The position numbers and the translations under genes were made by a program. A stretch of 7,994 bases of DNA from an uncultured Collinsella sp. (lineage in GTDB: Bacteria > Actinomycetota > Coriobacteriia > Coriobacteriales > Coriobacteriaceae), in the NCBI GenBank assembly GCA_900554985.1, contig USJQ01000041.1, forward strand, positions 1 through 7,994, in the 5' to 3' direction. The notes under the pieces are model-generated. The model saw only the letters and a list, made by a program, of their open reading frames with translations. It was not told where the DNA came from and ran no database searches. Every line of letters starts with the position of its first letter. The first letter of the stretch is position 1. Positions 1 to 5,612 of this stretch are shown piece after piece.

Positions 1-19
1 AGCATATCCATGGAAGGTA

Positions 20-28
20 TGCTATAAT
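20..28 (+). promoter_or_regulatory. Extended -10 element upstream of mntP
   Basis: TG-C-TATAAT, a perfect -10 hexamer (23-28) with the extended TGn element (20-22). The -35 would lie at about 1-6 (AGCATA), at the window edge, and is not convincing. Transcription would start near 35, leaving a leader of only ~30 nt. Whether a manganese riboswitch or other control lies further upstream cannot be seen, because the window starts here. Confidence 0.55.
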
Positions 29-62
29 AAATTTCACTCTCCTAACAATATTTTGCAGACAG

Positions 63-635
63 GTGATTGGTTTGGTTGAGATTTTCCTGATTGCCGTGAG
101 CCTGGCGCTGGACGCCTTCGCGGTGTCCGTGTCCAGCGGCATCTCCGTCCCCGGCTTCGGTCCCCGGCAGGCCGTTAAGATGGGTCTGTGGTTCGGCACG
201 TTTCAGTTTCTTATGCCCCTTCTGGGCTGGCTGCTGGGCAGCAGCGTCAGCCAGTACATCGAGGCGGTGGACCACTGGGTAGCCTTCGGCCTGCTGGCCG
301 TCATCGGCGGCAAGATGGCGTGGGAGTCCCTGCGCCGGGGCTGCGGGGAGGAGGGTGAGGCGCCCCCCGACCTGTCCGCCCGGCGGCTGTGCGTGCTGGC
401 CATTGCCACCAGCATCGACGCCCTGGCCGTTGGGGTGTCTATGGCCTTTATGAGCGTCCATATTCTGGCCTCTGCGGCGGTCATCGGCGTGGTGGCCTTT
501 GCCCTGTCGGTGACCGGCGGCCTGGTGGGCCGCCGCCTGGGCTGCCTGTTCCAGCGGCGGGCCGAGCTGACGGGGGGACTGGTGCTCATTGCCATCGGTG
601 TGAAGATCCTCATCGAGCACCTGTCGGGGGGCTGA
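63..635 (+). CDS. mntP: MntP-family manganese efflux pump
   Basis: Small inner-membrane exporter that removes excess Mn(II). The 190-residue frame matches the family length (about 185-195) and is almost wholly hydrophobic, with six likely membrane segments at about 3-25, 36-60, 70-90, 107-130, 133-153 and 169-187. The two internal repeats each show the family's membrane aspartate: LALDAFAVSVSSG (D17) and TSIDALAVGVSMAF (D119). The FGTFQFLMPLLGW block (44-56) is also characteristic. The charged loop at 91-108 separates the repeats. Start choice is uncertain: GTG at 63 has a poor ribosome site, whereas TTG at 72 has AGGTGAT (61-67) just ahead and would give D14 instead of D17. The stop is followed after 2 nt by the next ATG, so the two genes are probably co-transcribed. 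The family assignment is firm; the metal specificity is inferred from the family. Confidence 0.93.
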   Translation: MIGLVEIFLIAVSLALDAFAVSVSSGISVPGFGPRQAVKMGLWFGTFQFLMPLLGWLLGSSVSQYIEAVDHWVAFGLLAVIGGKMAWESLRRGCGEEGEAPPDLSARRLCVLAIATSIDALAVGVSMAFMSVHILASAAVIGVVAFALSVTGGLVGRRLGCLFQRRAELTGGLVLIAIGVKILIEHLSGG

Positions 636-637
636 GC

Positions 638-828
638 ATGGGCATCTGGGAGCAGTTGGGCCTGGACATGGCCCGCCACCGGATGGTGGCCCTGGTGGGG
701 GCGGTCTGCCACCGGCCGGAGCGGGTGTGCGCCCTGCTGGGCGCGGGGGCGGAGCACGTGCTCACCCCCGAGGACGTGGCCCTTCTGCTGGCCAACCCCC
801 AGGGGGGGCGGCAGGGGGGGGGGGGGGG
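638..828 (+). CDS. 5' fragment of an unidentified gene, cut at the poly-G seam
   Basis: ATG at 638 follows the mntP stop by 2 nt. About 60 codons (MGIWEQLGLDMARHRMVALV..., then AEHVLTPEDVALLLANP) look like genuine GC-rich coding sequence before it dissolves into Gly codons in the G run at 814-828. The frame stays open beyond that point only because it reads antisense to mazG, so the true C-terminus is missing. The opening LGLDxxRHxxVALVGA resembles the N-terminus of YqeC-type (selenium-dependent hydroxylase accessory) proteins, but the GGKTT P-loop that should follow VALVGA is absent. That identity is therefore weak; an internal deletion or a different family is equally possible. Confidence 0.45.
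814..828. other. 15-base G homopolymer, probable chimeric join (block A/B)
   Basis: A run of 15 G (with a 7-G run at 802-808 just before it) lies exactly where a + strand gene loses its 3' end and the - strand mazG loses its 3' end. Gene style changes here from clostridial-like to Collinsella-like. Two genes pointing at each other and both truncated at a low-complexity run is the expected look of a false assembly join. A genuine rearrangement cannot be excluded from sequence alone. Confidence 0.7.
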
Positions 829-1621
829 CGTGGGCGTCAGCCGCCATCCGCTCCATTGCAGCCCAACGGCGACGGAACTTTGCCGTGCTGGCGCGCAGGG
901 CACTCTCGGCGTCGATCCCCTCTTTGCGCGCGACGTTGACCAAGGCAAAGAGCAGGTCGCCAAACTCCATCTCGCGCTCGGGCGAGCCGGGCTCCTCGGC
1001 CTCAAACTCGGCACGCTCCTCGGCTACCTCGTCCCACACGTCCTGGACCGTCTCCCACTCAAAGCCCACGGCAGCCGCCTTGCGCGATACCTTCTGAGCC
1101 TGCATCAGCGCCGGCAGATGCGTGGGCACACCGTCGAGCAGGCCCTCGGGCGCAGCCTCGCCCGCCGCCACGGCCTTGTCCTTGGCAGCCTTCTCGGCAA
1201 GCTTGACCTCGTCCCAAATCTTGAGCACCTCGTCGGAGCTGTCGGCATCTACATCGCCAAACACGTGCGGATGACGGCGGATGAGCTTGGCATCGATATC
1301 ACGCGCCACGTCGGCCAGCGTAAACTCGCCGGCGTCAGCAGCAATCTGCGCATGCAGCACGACCTGCATGAGCACGTCACCCAGCTCCTCGCGCAGGTGA
1401 ACCGCGTCGTCCGCCTCGATGCAGTCGAGCGCCTCGTAGGCCTCCTCGATCATGTTCTTGCCAATGCTGCGGTGCGTCTGCTCGCGGTCCCACGGGCAGC
1501 CGTCGGGCTGACGCAAGCGCCAGACGGTCTGCACCAGATGCTGCAGCTCGGCCGACGCGTCGACCAGCGTGGACAGGTCACGCGAACCCTCGGCATTTTG
1601 CTGAGCCATGTGCTGCGCCAT
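827..1621 (-). CDS. mazG: MazG nucleoside triphosphate pyrophosphohydrolase, 3' end lost
   Basis: House-cleaning enzyme that hydrolyses (d)NTPs to NMP and pyrophosphate. 265 residues are recognisable, close to full family length (E. coli MazG is ~263), in the usual two all-alpha MazG domains. Domain 1 has the metal-binding EExxE (59-63) with the partner EELGD (78-82). Domain 2 has EERAE (201-205) with EFGDLLFALVNVARK (219-233) and the typical tail ALRASTAKFRRRWAAME. After MAADAHA the frame runs into Pro codons of the G run and then antisense through block A, so the last few native residues and the stop are missing. ATG 1621 is 2 nt after the stop of the upstream phosphodiesterase gene and has GGAGGAGGAA in front of it; ATG 1609 is an alternative. 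The gene is last in a larC-yfcE-mazG run. Confidence 0.9.
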
Positions 1622-1623
1622 GG

Positions 1624-2172
1624 TTATTCCTCCTCCAGGATCACATGGCGGAACGCGCCGTCCTCGTAGATGCCGTAGCTGTGCGTGCCGTCCTTGGGAA
1701 TGCTCACACTACCGGGGTTGAAGAGCCACAGGCCCGGGTGCGCGGCGCTTTCCTCGTTGACCTTGATGTGCGTATGACCGTAGACGAGCGCGGAGCCCTC
1801 GGGCAACGCGGGCGCGTGGTCGACGCTGTTGTGCATGCCGGCGCCAAAGACATGGCCGTGCGTCAGGAACAGCTCGCGGCCGGTCTCGTCGAACAGCGTG
1901 GCGTAGTCGGCCATGACGGGGAAGTCGAGCACCATCTGGTCGACCTCGGCGTCGCAGTTGCCGCGCACCGCGATGATACGGTCGGCCAGGGCGTTGAGCA
2001 GCGGGATCACGTGCTTGGGGGCGTAATCGCGCGGCAGGTCGTTGCGCGGACCGTGGTAGAGCAGGTCGCCCAGCAGCACGATGCGGTCGGGCTGCTGGGA
2101 TTCGATGGCGGCAACCAGGCGCTCGGCCCAGTATGCCGAGCCGTGGATGTCGGAGGCGATGAGGTATTTCAT
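1624..2172 (-). CDS. yfcE: YfcE-type metallophosphodiesterase
   Basis: Calcineurin-like phosphoesterase of the YfcE/MJ0936 class, which cleaves phosphodiesters with two bound metal ions (Mn preferred in characterised members). 182 residues, the normal family size. All metal and catalytic motifs are present in order: DIHG (8-11), GDLLYHGPRN (35-44), GNCD (71-74), THGH (104-107) and GHTH (132-135), followed by NPGS (152-155). The ATG at 2172 is chosen because MKYLIASDIHG is the standard N-terminus and GAAAGGA lies just upstream; an in-frame upstream start at 2229 would add 19 unsupported residues and run up against the larC stop. The gene is 53 nt downstream of the larC-like gene and 2 nt upstream of mazG, so an operon is likely. 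The physiological substrate is unknown for most of this family. Confidence 0.93.
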   Translation of the reverse strand: MKYLIASDIHGSAYWAERLVAAIESQQPDRIVLLGDLLYHGPRNDLPRDYAPKHVIPLLNALADRIIAVRGNCDAEVDQMVLDFPVMADYATLFDETGRELFLTHGHVFGAGMHNSVDHAPALPEGSALVYGHTHIKVNEESAAHPGLWLFNPGSVSIPKDGTHSYGIYEDGAFRHVILEEE

Positions 2173-2225
2173 GGTGGTCCTTTCGGTGAGGTTGATGGGG
2201 TGGGTGTGGCGCGTCGCCGACCGTG

Positions 2226-2711
2226 TCACTCAAATTGCAGAGCCGCGGCTTGCGCCGCCTGCATCACGCGCTGGAGCGGCACATTGTGCTCACGGGCAAG
2301 GCGAGCGCAGTCCTCGTACTCGGGCGCTGCACGCTCGCTGCCATCGGGCAGGGTTGCCACCTTTACGGCCACCTCGCCCCAAGGCGTTGTCACCTGCTCG
2401 AATCGGCGCGGCAGGCAAACGCGTTCCATCACCTGGCGACGAACGGCGTTGGTCGTGGTCTCCAAAAAGATAATCGTCTGTAGGCGCTCGATATCCTCGT
2501 GCGAGCAGATCACCTGCAACTGCCATCCGGGGCGACCCTTTTTGCAGTAGAGGGGTAGCCAGTGCACCTCGCGGGCGCCGGCCTCGCGCAGGCGGTCGGC
2601 GGCATAGGCGAGTACCTCGGGCGACGCATCGTCGATGTCGCACTCCAGCTTGACGATGGTCTCGGGCGCATCGGTCTCGCGGGACAGCGGAGATGTGCTA
2701 TCGCATTGCAT
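2226..2711 (-). CDS. larC: LarC C-terminal-domain protein (stand-alone, DUF111 family)
   Basis: 161 residues matching only the C-terminal part of LarC, the CTP-dependent nickel insertase that completes the nickel-pincer cofactor of lactate racemase. Visible family motifs: CDIDDASPEVLAY (24-36), LYCKKGRPG (54-62), IIFLETTTNAVRR (80-92) and APEYEDC (129-135). Full LarC proteins are ~400 residues. Here no LarC N-terminal sequence precedes the gene: 2712-3010 is intergenic and ends at a divergent gene. In Lactobacillus plantarum larC is split into larC1/larC2 joined by programmed frameshift; this copy has its own start instead. ATG 2711 is preferred (GGAAAGGA 10 nt upstream); ATG 2750 is possible but lacks a good ribosome site. 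First gene of the larC-yfcE-mazG run. Whether it acts in nickel cofactor synthesis without a partner is open. Confidence 0.85.
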   Translation of the reverse strand: MQCDSTSPLSRETDAPETIVKLECDIDDASPEVLAYAADRLREAGAREVHWLPLYCKKGRPGWQLQVICSHEDIERLQTIIFLETTTNAVRRQVMERVCLPRRFEQVTTPWGEVAVKVATLPDGSERAAPEYEDCARLAREHNVPLQRVMQAAQAAALQFE

Positions 2712-3010
2712 ACGGTCCGGATCCTTTCCGCGCGGGCTCGTTTTGTTCATCCAAACGCTAGCACATCGGACGTGGCACAAGCGTGACTTTCGTCCGTCGC
2801 CGCCCTCGCCCCCATCCAAACGTGTACGTCAGCCTCCAAACATGTCATTATTTGTCGGTTTTGGAGGCTGACGCACACGTTTTGAGAGCAAGCGAGGCCG
2901 CACCGCGCGCCGCGCAGCCTTTCCAATCGATTTCGACCCCCGGCGTGCCCGGCGTGTTGAGAGCTGCGCCATTACAATGGAGCGGATTCGCTTGACGCAA
3001 AGGAGCCGCC
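2712..3010. other. Divergent intergenic region, larC-like / histidinol-phosphatase
   Basis: 299 bases between two divergently transcribed genes. It holds one long hairpin (2818-2882, listed separately). Before the + strand gene there is a -10-like TACAAT (2973-2978), but the TTGAGA at 2957-2962 is only 10 nt away and too close to be its -35. No strong promoter was found for the - strand gene. No coding sequence is supported. Confidence 0.5.
2818..2882. repeat. Long imperfect palindrome (23-bp stem, 19-nt loop)
   Basis: Arms 2818-2840 and 2860-2882 are complementary over 23 bp with one A/C mismatch (2826/2874); the core is GTCAGCCTCCAAA facing TTTGGAGGCTGAC. The 19-base loop is 2841-2859. It lies between divergent genes, so it is not in the position of an ordinary terminator, and no T run follows it on either strand. 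It could be a mobile palindromic repeat, a regulatory cruciform or a terminator left by rearrangement. Confidence 0.8.
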
Positions 3011-3922
3011 ATGTCTGCTTGCCCGCTGATCGATTGCCATACCCACACCTCGTTCTCGGACGGTCATGCCTCGTTTGAGGACAACGTTCGCGCCGCTGCT
3101 GCGGCCAGCTGCCGCGTCATGGTCTCGACCGACCATCTCACCCTGCCCGCCAGCATGGATGCCAACTGCGAAGTGCAGGTTACTGAGGGCGACCTGCCGG
3201 CACATCGTCTGGCTTTTGAGGATGCTCGCAAGCTTGCCGCGCAGATTGCGCCGGAGCTCGAACTTATCTATGGCTTTGAATCCGATTGGTACGAGGGCTG
3301 CGAGCCTTTGGTTGAGCGCTGGTCCCAGGGCGCCGTCGTGCGCCTGGGCAGTGTGCATTGGATTGGTAACCCAGGCGATATTGCGGCAGGTGCTGCGGGC
3401 ACGGCGGGAACGGAGGACGTCGCTCGTCCCGATACGCCCGATTCGCGCTGCGGCTGGATCGACGATGACACCAACCTGCACGTTTGGGAAAACCTGGGGG
3501 TATGCGGCGTGTGGGAGCGCTATGTCGATGACTGGTGCCGCGCCTGCGAGAGCCCGCTCAACTTTGATGTGATGGCTCACCCCGACCTGGTCATGCGCTT
3601 TTCGAAGGAAGGCTTTGCGCCCGATTTTGACCCCGCACCGTTTTGGCAGCAGATGGCAGAGTGCGCGCACGATACGGGCCGCCGCGTTGAGGTCTCGACG
3701 GCCGCACCGCGCAAGGGCTTGGGCGACTACTACCCCGCAACCGGTCTTTTGCGCTGCTTTGCCCATGCCGAAGTGCCGATCACCTTTGGCTCGGACGCGC
3801 ACCGCGCCTGCGATATCTGCTGGAACATCCGCGAGGCCCAGGCGCACGCCTACGACTGCGGTTATCGAACCTTCGACATCCCCCACCTCACCGGAGAATG
3901 GGAGTCCACACCCCTCGCCTAG
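3011..3922 (+). CDS. hisJ: PHP-family histidinol-phosphatase (HisJ type)
   Basis: Likely removes phosphate from histidinol phosphate, the penultimate stage of histidine synthesis. 303 residues with the PHP-fold metal ligands in order: DCHTHTSFSDGH (8-19), STDH (39-42), GFESD (88-92), GSVHW (113-117), MAHPDLV (188-194) and SDAHR (261-265). These fit the trinuclear metal centre of the HisJ/HisK class. AAAGGAG sits 5 nt before the ATG. Residues 121-155 form an Ala/Gly/Asp-rich insertion after GSVHWIGN, which makes the protein longer than Bacillus HisJ (~270). The convergent neighbours hisE and hisI support a histidine role. Other PHP phosphoesterases share these ligands, so substrate specificity is family-level inference. 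Confidence 0.87.
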   Translation: MSACPLIDCHTHTSFSDGHASFEDNVRAAAAASCRVMVSTDHLTLPASMDANCEVQVTEGDLPAHRLAFEDARKLAAQIAPELELIYGFESDWYEGCEPLVERWSQGAVVRLGSVHWIGNPGDIAAGAAGTAGTEDVARPDTPDSRCGWIDDDTNLHVWENLGVCGVWERYVDDWCRACESPLNFDVMAHPDLVMRFSKEGFAPDFDPAPFWQQMAECAHDTGRRVEVSTAAPRKGLGDYYPATGLLRCFAHAEVPITFGSDAHRACDICWNIREAQAHAYDCGYRTFDIPHLTGEWESTPLA

Positions 3923-3934
3923 CCATCCCTTCAT

Positions 3935-4003
3935 AAGTTGCGGTGAAATAGGGATTGTTTTGCTTGATGAAGCGCTTAAACAGTCCCTATTTCACCGCAA
4001 CTT
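3935..4003. repeat. Long palindrome between convergent genes, possible bidirectional terminator
   Basis: Arms 3935-3960 and 3978-4003 pair over 26 bp with a single T/G wobble (3955/3983); the outer sequence is AAGTTGCGGTGAAATAGGGA. The loop is 3961-3977. It lies 12 bases after the phosphatase stop and 39 bases from the hisE stop, so it could end transcription from both sides. Against a plain terminator, there is no T run on either strand and the stem is unusually long and not G/C-graded. The architecture resembles the palindrome at 2818-2882 although the sequence differs. Confidence 0.8.
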
Positions 4004-4042
4004 CCATGACCCCGTTACACCAACAAAGACTGTCCCAAACGA

Positions 4043-4360
4043 CTAGTGGCGGCGGGCGTTGAGTTCTCCGGCCAGCTCGTCGAGGGTGATGCCGTAGCGC
4101 TCGAGCGTCACGAGCAGATGGTAGACCAGGTCGCCGGCCTCATAGCGAATGTGGTCGTGGTCGTTATCCTTGCAGGCCATGATGACCTCGCTCGCCTCCT
4201 CGGCAAGCTTCTTGAGCAGCTCATCCTCAACGTCGGTCAGCAGACGCGCAGTATAGCTCTCCTGTGGCGACGCGTCACGACGGCCATGAATCACCTCGGC
4301 CAGCCCCGTCAGCGTCTCTCCGATATTTCCATCCTGAACATTTGCGGTGCGCACACCCAT
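4043..4360 (-). CDS. hisE: Phosphoribosyl-ATP pyrophosphatase
   Basis: Hydrolyses phosphoribosyl-ATP to phosphoribosyl-AMP, the second step of histidine biosynthesis, in the cytoplasm. 105 residues, normal for a stand-alone HisE. Typical features: an N-terminal helical segment (IGETLTGLAEVIHGR), the LLKKLAEEASEVIMA metal-binding helix (48-62, EEASE at 54-58), EAGDLVYHLLV (74-84) carrying the partner acidic residues, and the ITLDEL ending. AAAGGA lies 7 nt before the ATG. It follows hisI on the same strand after 46 nt, so the two steps that are fused as HisIE in many bacteria are separate genes here. Confidence 0.95.
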   Translation of the reverse strand: MGVRTANVQDGNIGETLTGLAEVIHGRRDASPQESYTARLLTDVEDELLKKLAEEASEVIMACKDNDHDHIRYEAGDLVYHLLVTLERYGITLDELAGELNARRH

Positions 4361-4406
4361 GGTTCAATCCTTTCTGGTTGGCCAAGCGCCTGGTCGAGCG
4401 CCCGCC

Positions 4407-4736
4407 CTACGCGAGTTTCTTAAAGAAGCAAGTACGGTTGCCGGTATGGCAAGCCGGACCCGGAGAATCGACCTTGGCCAGTAGCGTATCGCTATCGCAG
4501 TCGGCCCAGAGCTCCTTGACCTCCTGCATGTTGCCGCTCGTCGCGCCCTTGTTCCAGAGCTCCTGGCGGCTGCGGCTCCAAAACCACGTGGTGCCGGTCT
4601 TGAGCGTCAGCCCCACCGACTCCTCGTTCATCCAAGCAACCATAAGCACCTCGCCGGTGTCATATTGCTGAACCACACAAGGAATCAACCCACGGGCGTC
4701 GTATTTCAGCTCGGTAGCATTTACCACCTCAGTCAT
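4407..4736 (-). CDS. hisI: Phosphoribosyl-AMP cyclohydrolase
   Basis: Opens the adenine ring of phosphoribosyl-AMP, the third step of histidine synthesis. 109 residues from the chosen start. All signatures are visible: MVAWMNEES (32-40), [16 protein letters not shown] (49-64), ADCDSDTLL (78-86) and [10 protein letters not shown] (95-104). Zinc cysteines C80, C96 and C103 have the spacing of characterised enzymes, and D81/D83 match the magnesium site. Three starts are possible. ATG 4736 (MTEVV) has GGGAGG (4741-4746) 4 nt upstream; ATG 4739 leaves only 1 nt, and TTG 4748 would overlap the ribosome site itself. Expressed ahead of hisE. Confidence 0.95.
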   Translation of the reverse strand: MTEVVNATELKYDARGLIPCVVQQYDTGEVLMVAWMNEESVGLTLKTGTTWFWSRSRQELWNKGATSGNMQEVKELWADCDSDTLLAKVDSPGPACHTGNRTCFFKKLA

Positions 4737-4921
4737 CATTCCTCCCAAGTAATTACCGTGAACATCGCAGGTCGGCGAGGCTTGCCCAGGTGCCGCAGGT
4801 TGCCGCGAAAGAGGAGCGACGCGTACTTCGATACGCGAGCGACGGCTTGAACGGCAAGATGGGGTGCTTGCGACCCGCGCAGCGTCGAGCAGTTACGCGG
4901 TTTGGAAAACCGCGTAACGAT
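4737..4921 (-). other. ettA-hisI intergenic region with two hairpins
   Basis: 185 bases. Immediately after the ettA stop is a perfect 12-bp hairpin (4892-4903 with 4907-4918). A smaller hairpin, CGCGTA/TACGCG (4820-4825, 4832-4837), lies further on. The frame of ettA stays open for 61 codons after its TAG and ends in a TGA (4736-4738) that overlaps the hisI ATGs; the last ten codons from ATG 4765 would encode MFTVITWEE. No good ribosome site precedes that ATG, so no gene is called. No clear hisI promoter was found. Confidence 0.5.
4892..4918 (-). terminator. Hairpin directly after the ettA stop codon
   Basis: GTTACGCGGTTT (4892-4903) pairs perfectly with 4907-4918 around a 3-base loop, starting 3 bases beyond the ettA TAG (4922-4924). 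The position and the perfect 12-bp stem suggest a terminator of ettA. There is no T tract on the - strand after the stem, so it may act as an mRNA 3'-end stabiliser or a weak/Rho-assisted terminator instead. Confidence 0.5.
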
Positions 4922-5566
4922 CTAGTCGCGCGTCAGCTTACGGTGGATACGATGCGGCTGGGCCGCGTCCTCGCCCAGGCGCTCGATGCGATTGGCCTGA
5001 TAGGCCTCGAAGTTGCCCTCGAACCAATACCAGTTGCCCGGATTCTCGTCGGTGCCCTCCCACGCCAGAATGTGTGTGGCGACGCGGTCCAGGAACATAC
5101 GGTCGTGGCTAATGACCACCGAGCAGCCCGGGAACTCGAGCAGCGCCGCTTCGAGCGAGGTCAGCGTCTCGACGTCGAGGTCGTTCGTGGGCTCGTCGAG
5201 GAGCAGCAGGTTGCCGCCCGGCTTGAGCGTACGCGCCAAGTGCAGACGGTTGCGCTCGCCACCGGAGAGTACGCCAGCGCGCTTCTGCTGGTCCTGGCCC
5301 TTAAAGCCAAAGCTCGCCACATAAGCGCGGCTCGGAACCTCGGTCTCGCCGACCATCATGTGGTCCAGGCCATCCGAGACGACCTCCCACAGGTTCTTGT
5401 CGGGGTCGATGCCGGAACGGTTCTGGTCGACGTAAGAAATCTTGACGGTCTCGCCCACCTCGAGCTCGCCCGAAGTCAGCGGCTCCAGGCCCACAATCGT
5501 CTTGAACAGCGTGGTCTTACCGCAGTTCGGGTTGCCCGCCAGGGCAATTTTGATCTGCTTCTCCAT
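4922..5566 (-). CDS. ettA: EttA C-terminal ABC domain fused in frame to the start of FeoB (probable chimera)
   Basis: Residues from about 16 to 214 are the second ATPase domain of EttA, the ABC-F protein that binds the ribosomal E site and gates translation with energy status. Visible: Walker A remnant GKTTLF (16-21), VKISYVDQNR (41-50), signature LSGGERNRLHLAR (100-112), Walker B LLLLDEPTNDLD (120-131), H-switch SHD (153-155) and the family ending NWYWFEGNFEAYQ (178-190). Full EttA is ~555 residues. The first ABC domain, the linker and the GPNGAG half of this P-loop are missing. Instead the frame opens with MEKQIKIALAGNPNCGKTTLF, a textbook FeoB G1 N-terminus with an AAAAGGAG ribosome site. 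The join falls in the shared P-loop codons. This is not a believable natural protein; read it as a 3' ettA fragment. Confidence 0.88.
   Translation of the reverse strand: MEKQIKIALAGNPNCGKTTLFKTIVGLEPLTSGELEVGETVKISYVDQNRSGIDPDKNLWEVVSDGLDHMMVGETEVPSRAYVASFGFKGQDQQKRAGVLSGGERNRLHLARTLKPGGNLLLLDEPTNDLDVETLTSLEAALLEFPGCSVVISHDRMFLDRVATHILAWEGTDENPGNWYWFEGNFEAYQANRIERLGEDAAQPHRIHRKLTRD
5502..5521. other. 20-base overlap joining feoB and ettA (block B/C seam)
   Basis: On the - strand this stretch encodes GKTTLF plus two bases. It fits both a FeoB G1 loop (AGNPNCGKTTLF) and an EttA Walker A (GPNGAGKTTLF). Upstream on the - strand everything is feo-related with AT-rich spacers; downstream everything is Collinsella-like. 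A short exact shared stretch in a P-loop is what a k-mer assembly join or PCR template switch would use. The exact breakpoint inside it cannot be fixed. Confidence 0.8.
5502..5566 (-). CDS. feoB: FeoB ferrous iron transporter, N-terminal ~21 codons only
   Basis: FeoB is the inner-membrane Fe(II) transporter with an N-terminal GTPase domain. Only its first ~21 codons survive: a short charged start followed by KIALAGNPNCGKTTLF, where GNPNCGKT is the G1 (P-loop) motif. AAAAGGAG (5576-5583) lies 9 nt before the ATG. The gene follows two feoA genes on the same strand, the normal feoA-feoA-feoB order in clostridia. The remaining ~700 codons are lost at the seam. Confidence 0.8.
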
Positions 5567-5595
5567 TGATGCTTGCTCCTTTTGGTTTGATTTCT

Positions 5596-5611
5596 CTAAC
5601 TTATCACTAAC
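5596..5611. promoter_or_regulatory. Direct repeat of CTAAC half-sites ahead of feoB
   Basis: CTAAC occurs at 5596-5600 and again at 5607-5611, 11 bp (one helical turn) apart. The same pentamer forms the operators at the feoA and DUF3793 promoters. The position, just upstream of the feoB ribosome site, suggests an internal control point or a secondary promoter. No convincing -35/-10 pair was found next to it. Confidence 0.4.
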
Positions 5612-5612
5612 A

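Noticed and set aside
42..620. Long - strand open frame over mntP
   Set aside because: The Gln/His/Gly-rich product has no family features, while mntP on the + strand has all its motifs.
203..826. - strand open frame continuing mazG for ~200 more residues
   Set aside because: Beyond the G run it reads antisense through the truncated gene and mntP, with Pro/Arg-rich sequence typical of antisense GC-rich DNA.
802..828. G-quadruplex regulatory element
   Set aside because: G7 and G15 runs could fold that way, but they coincide with a probable assembly seam, so run length and existence are doubtful.
829..1669. + strand continuation of the gene starting at 638
   Set aside because: It is antisense to the well-supported mazG; the frame is open only because of high GC.
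1645..2550. Long + strand frame across yfcE and larC
   Set aside because: Antisense to two genes with complete motif sets and good ribosome sites.
2957..2978. Promoter TTGAGA / TACAAT for the histidinol-phosphatase
   Set aside because: Spacing is 10 nt rather than about 17, so the pair cannot act together as a standard promoter.
2972..3934. Long - strand frame opposite the histidinol-phosphatase
   Set aside because: The PHP metal ligands are on the + strand; the - strand product shows no recognisable domain.
4922..5566. Novel GTPase-ABC fusion protein
   Set aside because: Only ~15 FeoB residues precede half of an ABC protein and the join is in a shared P-loop; a chimera explains it better.
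4790..5569. Long + strand frame opposite ettA
   Set aside because: Antisense shadow of an ABC ATPase with clear Walker B and signature motifs.
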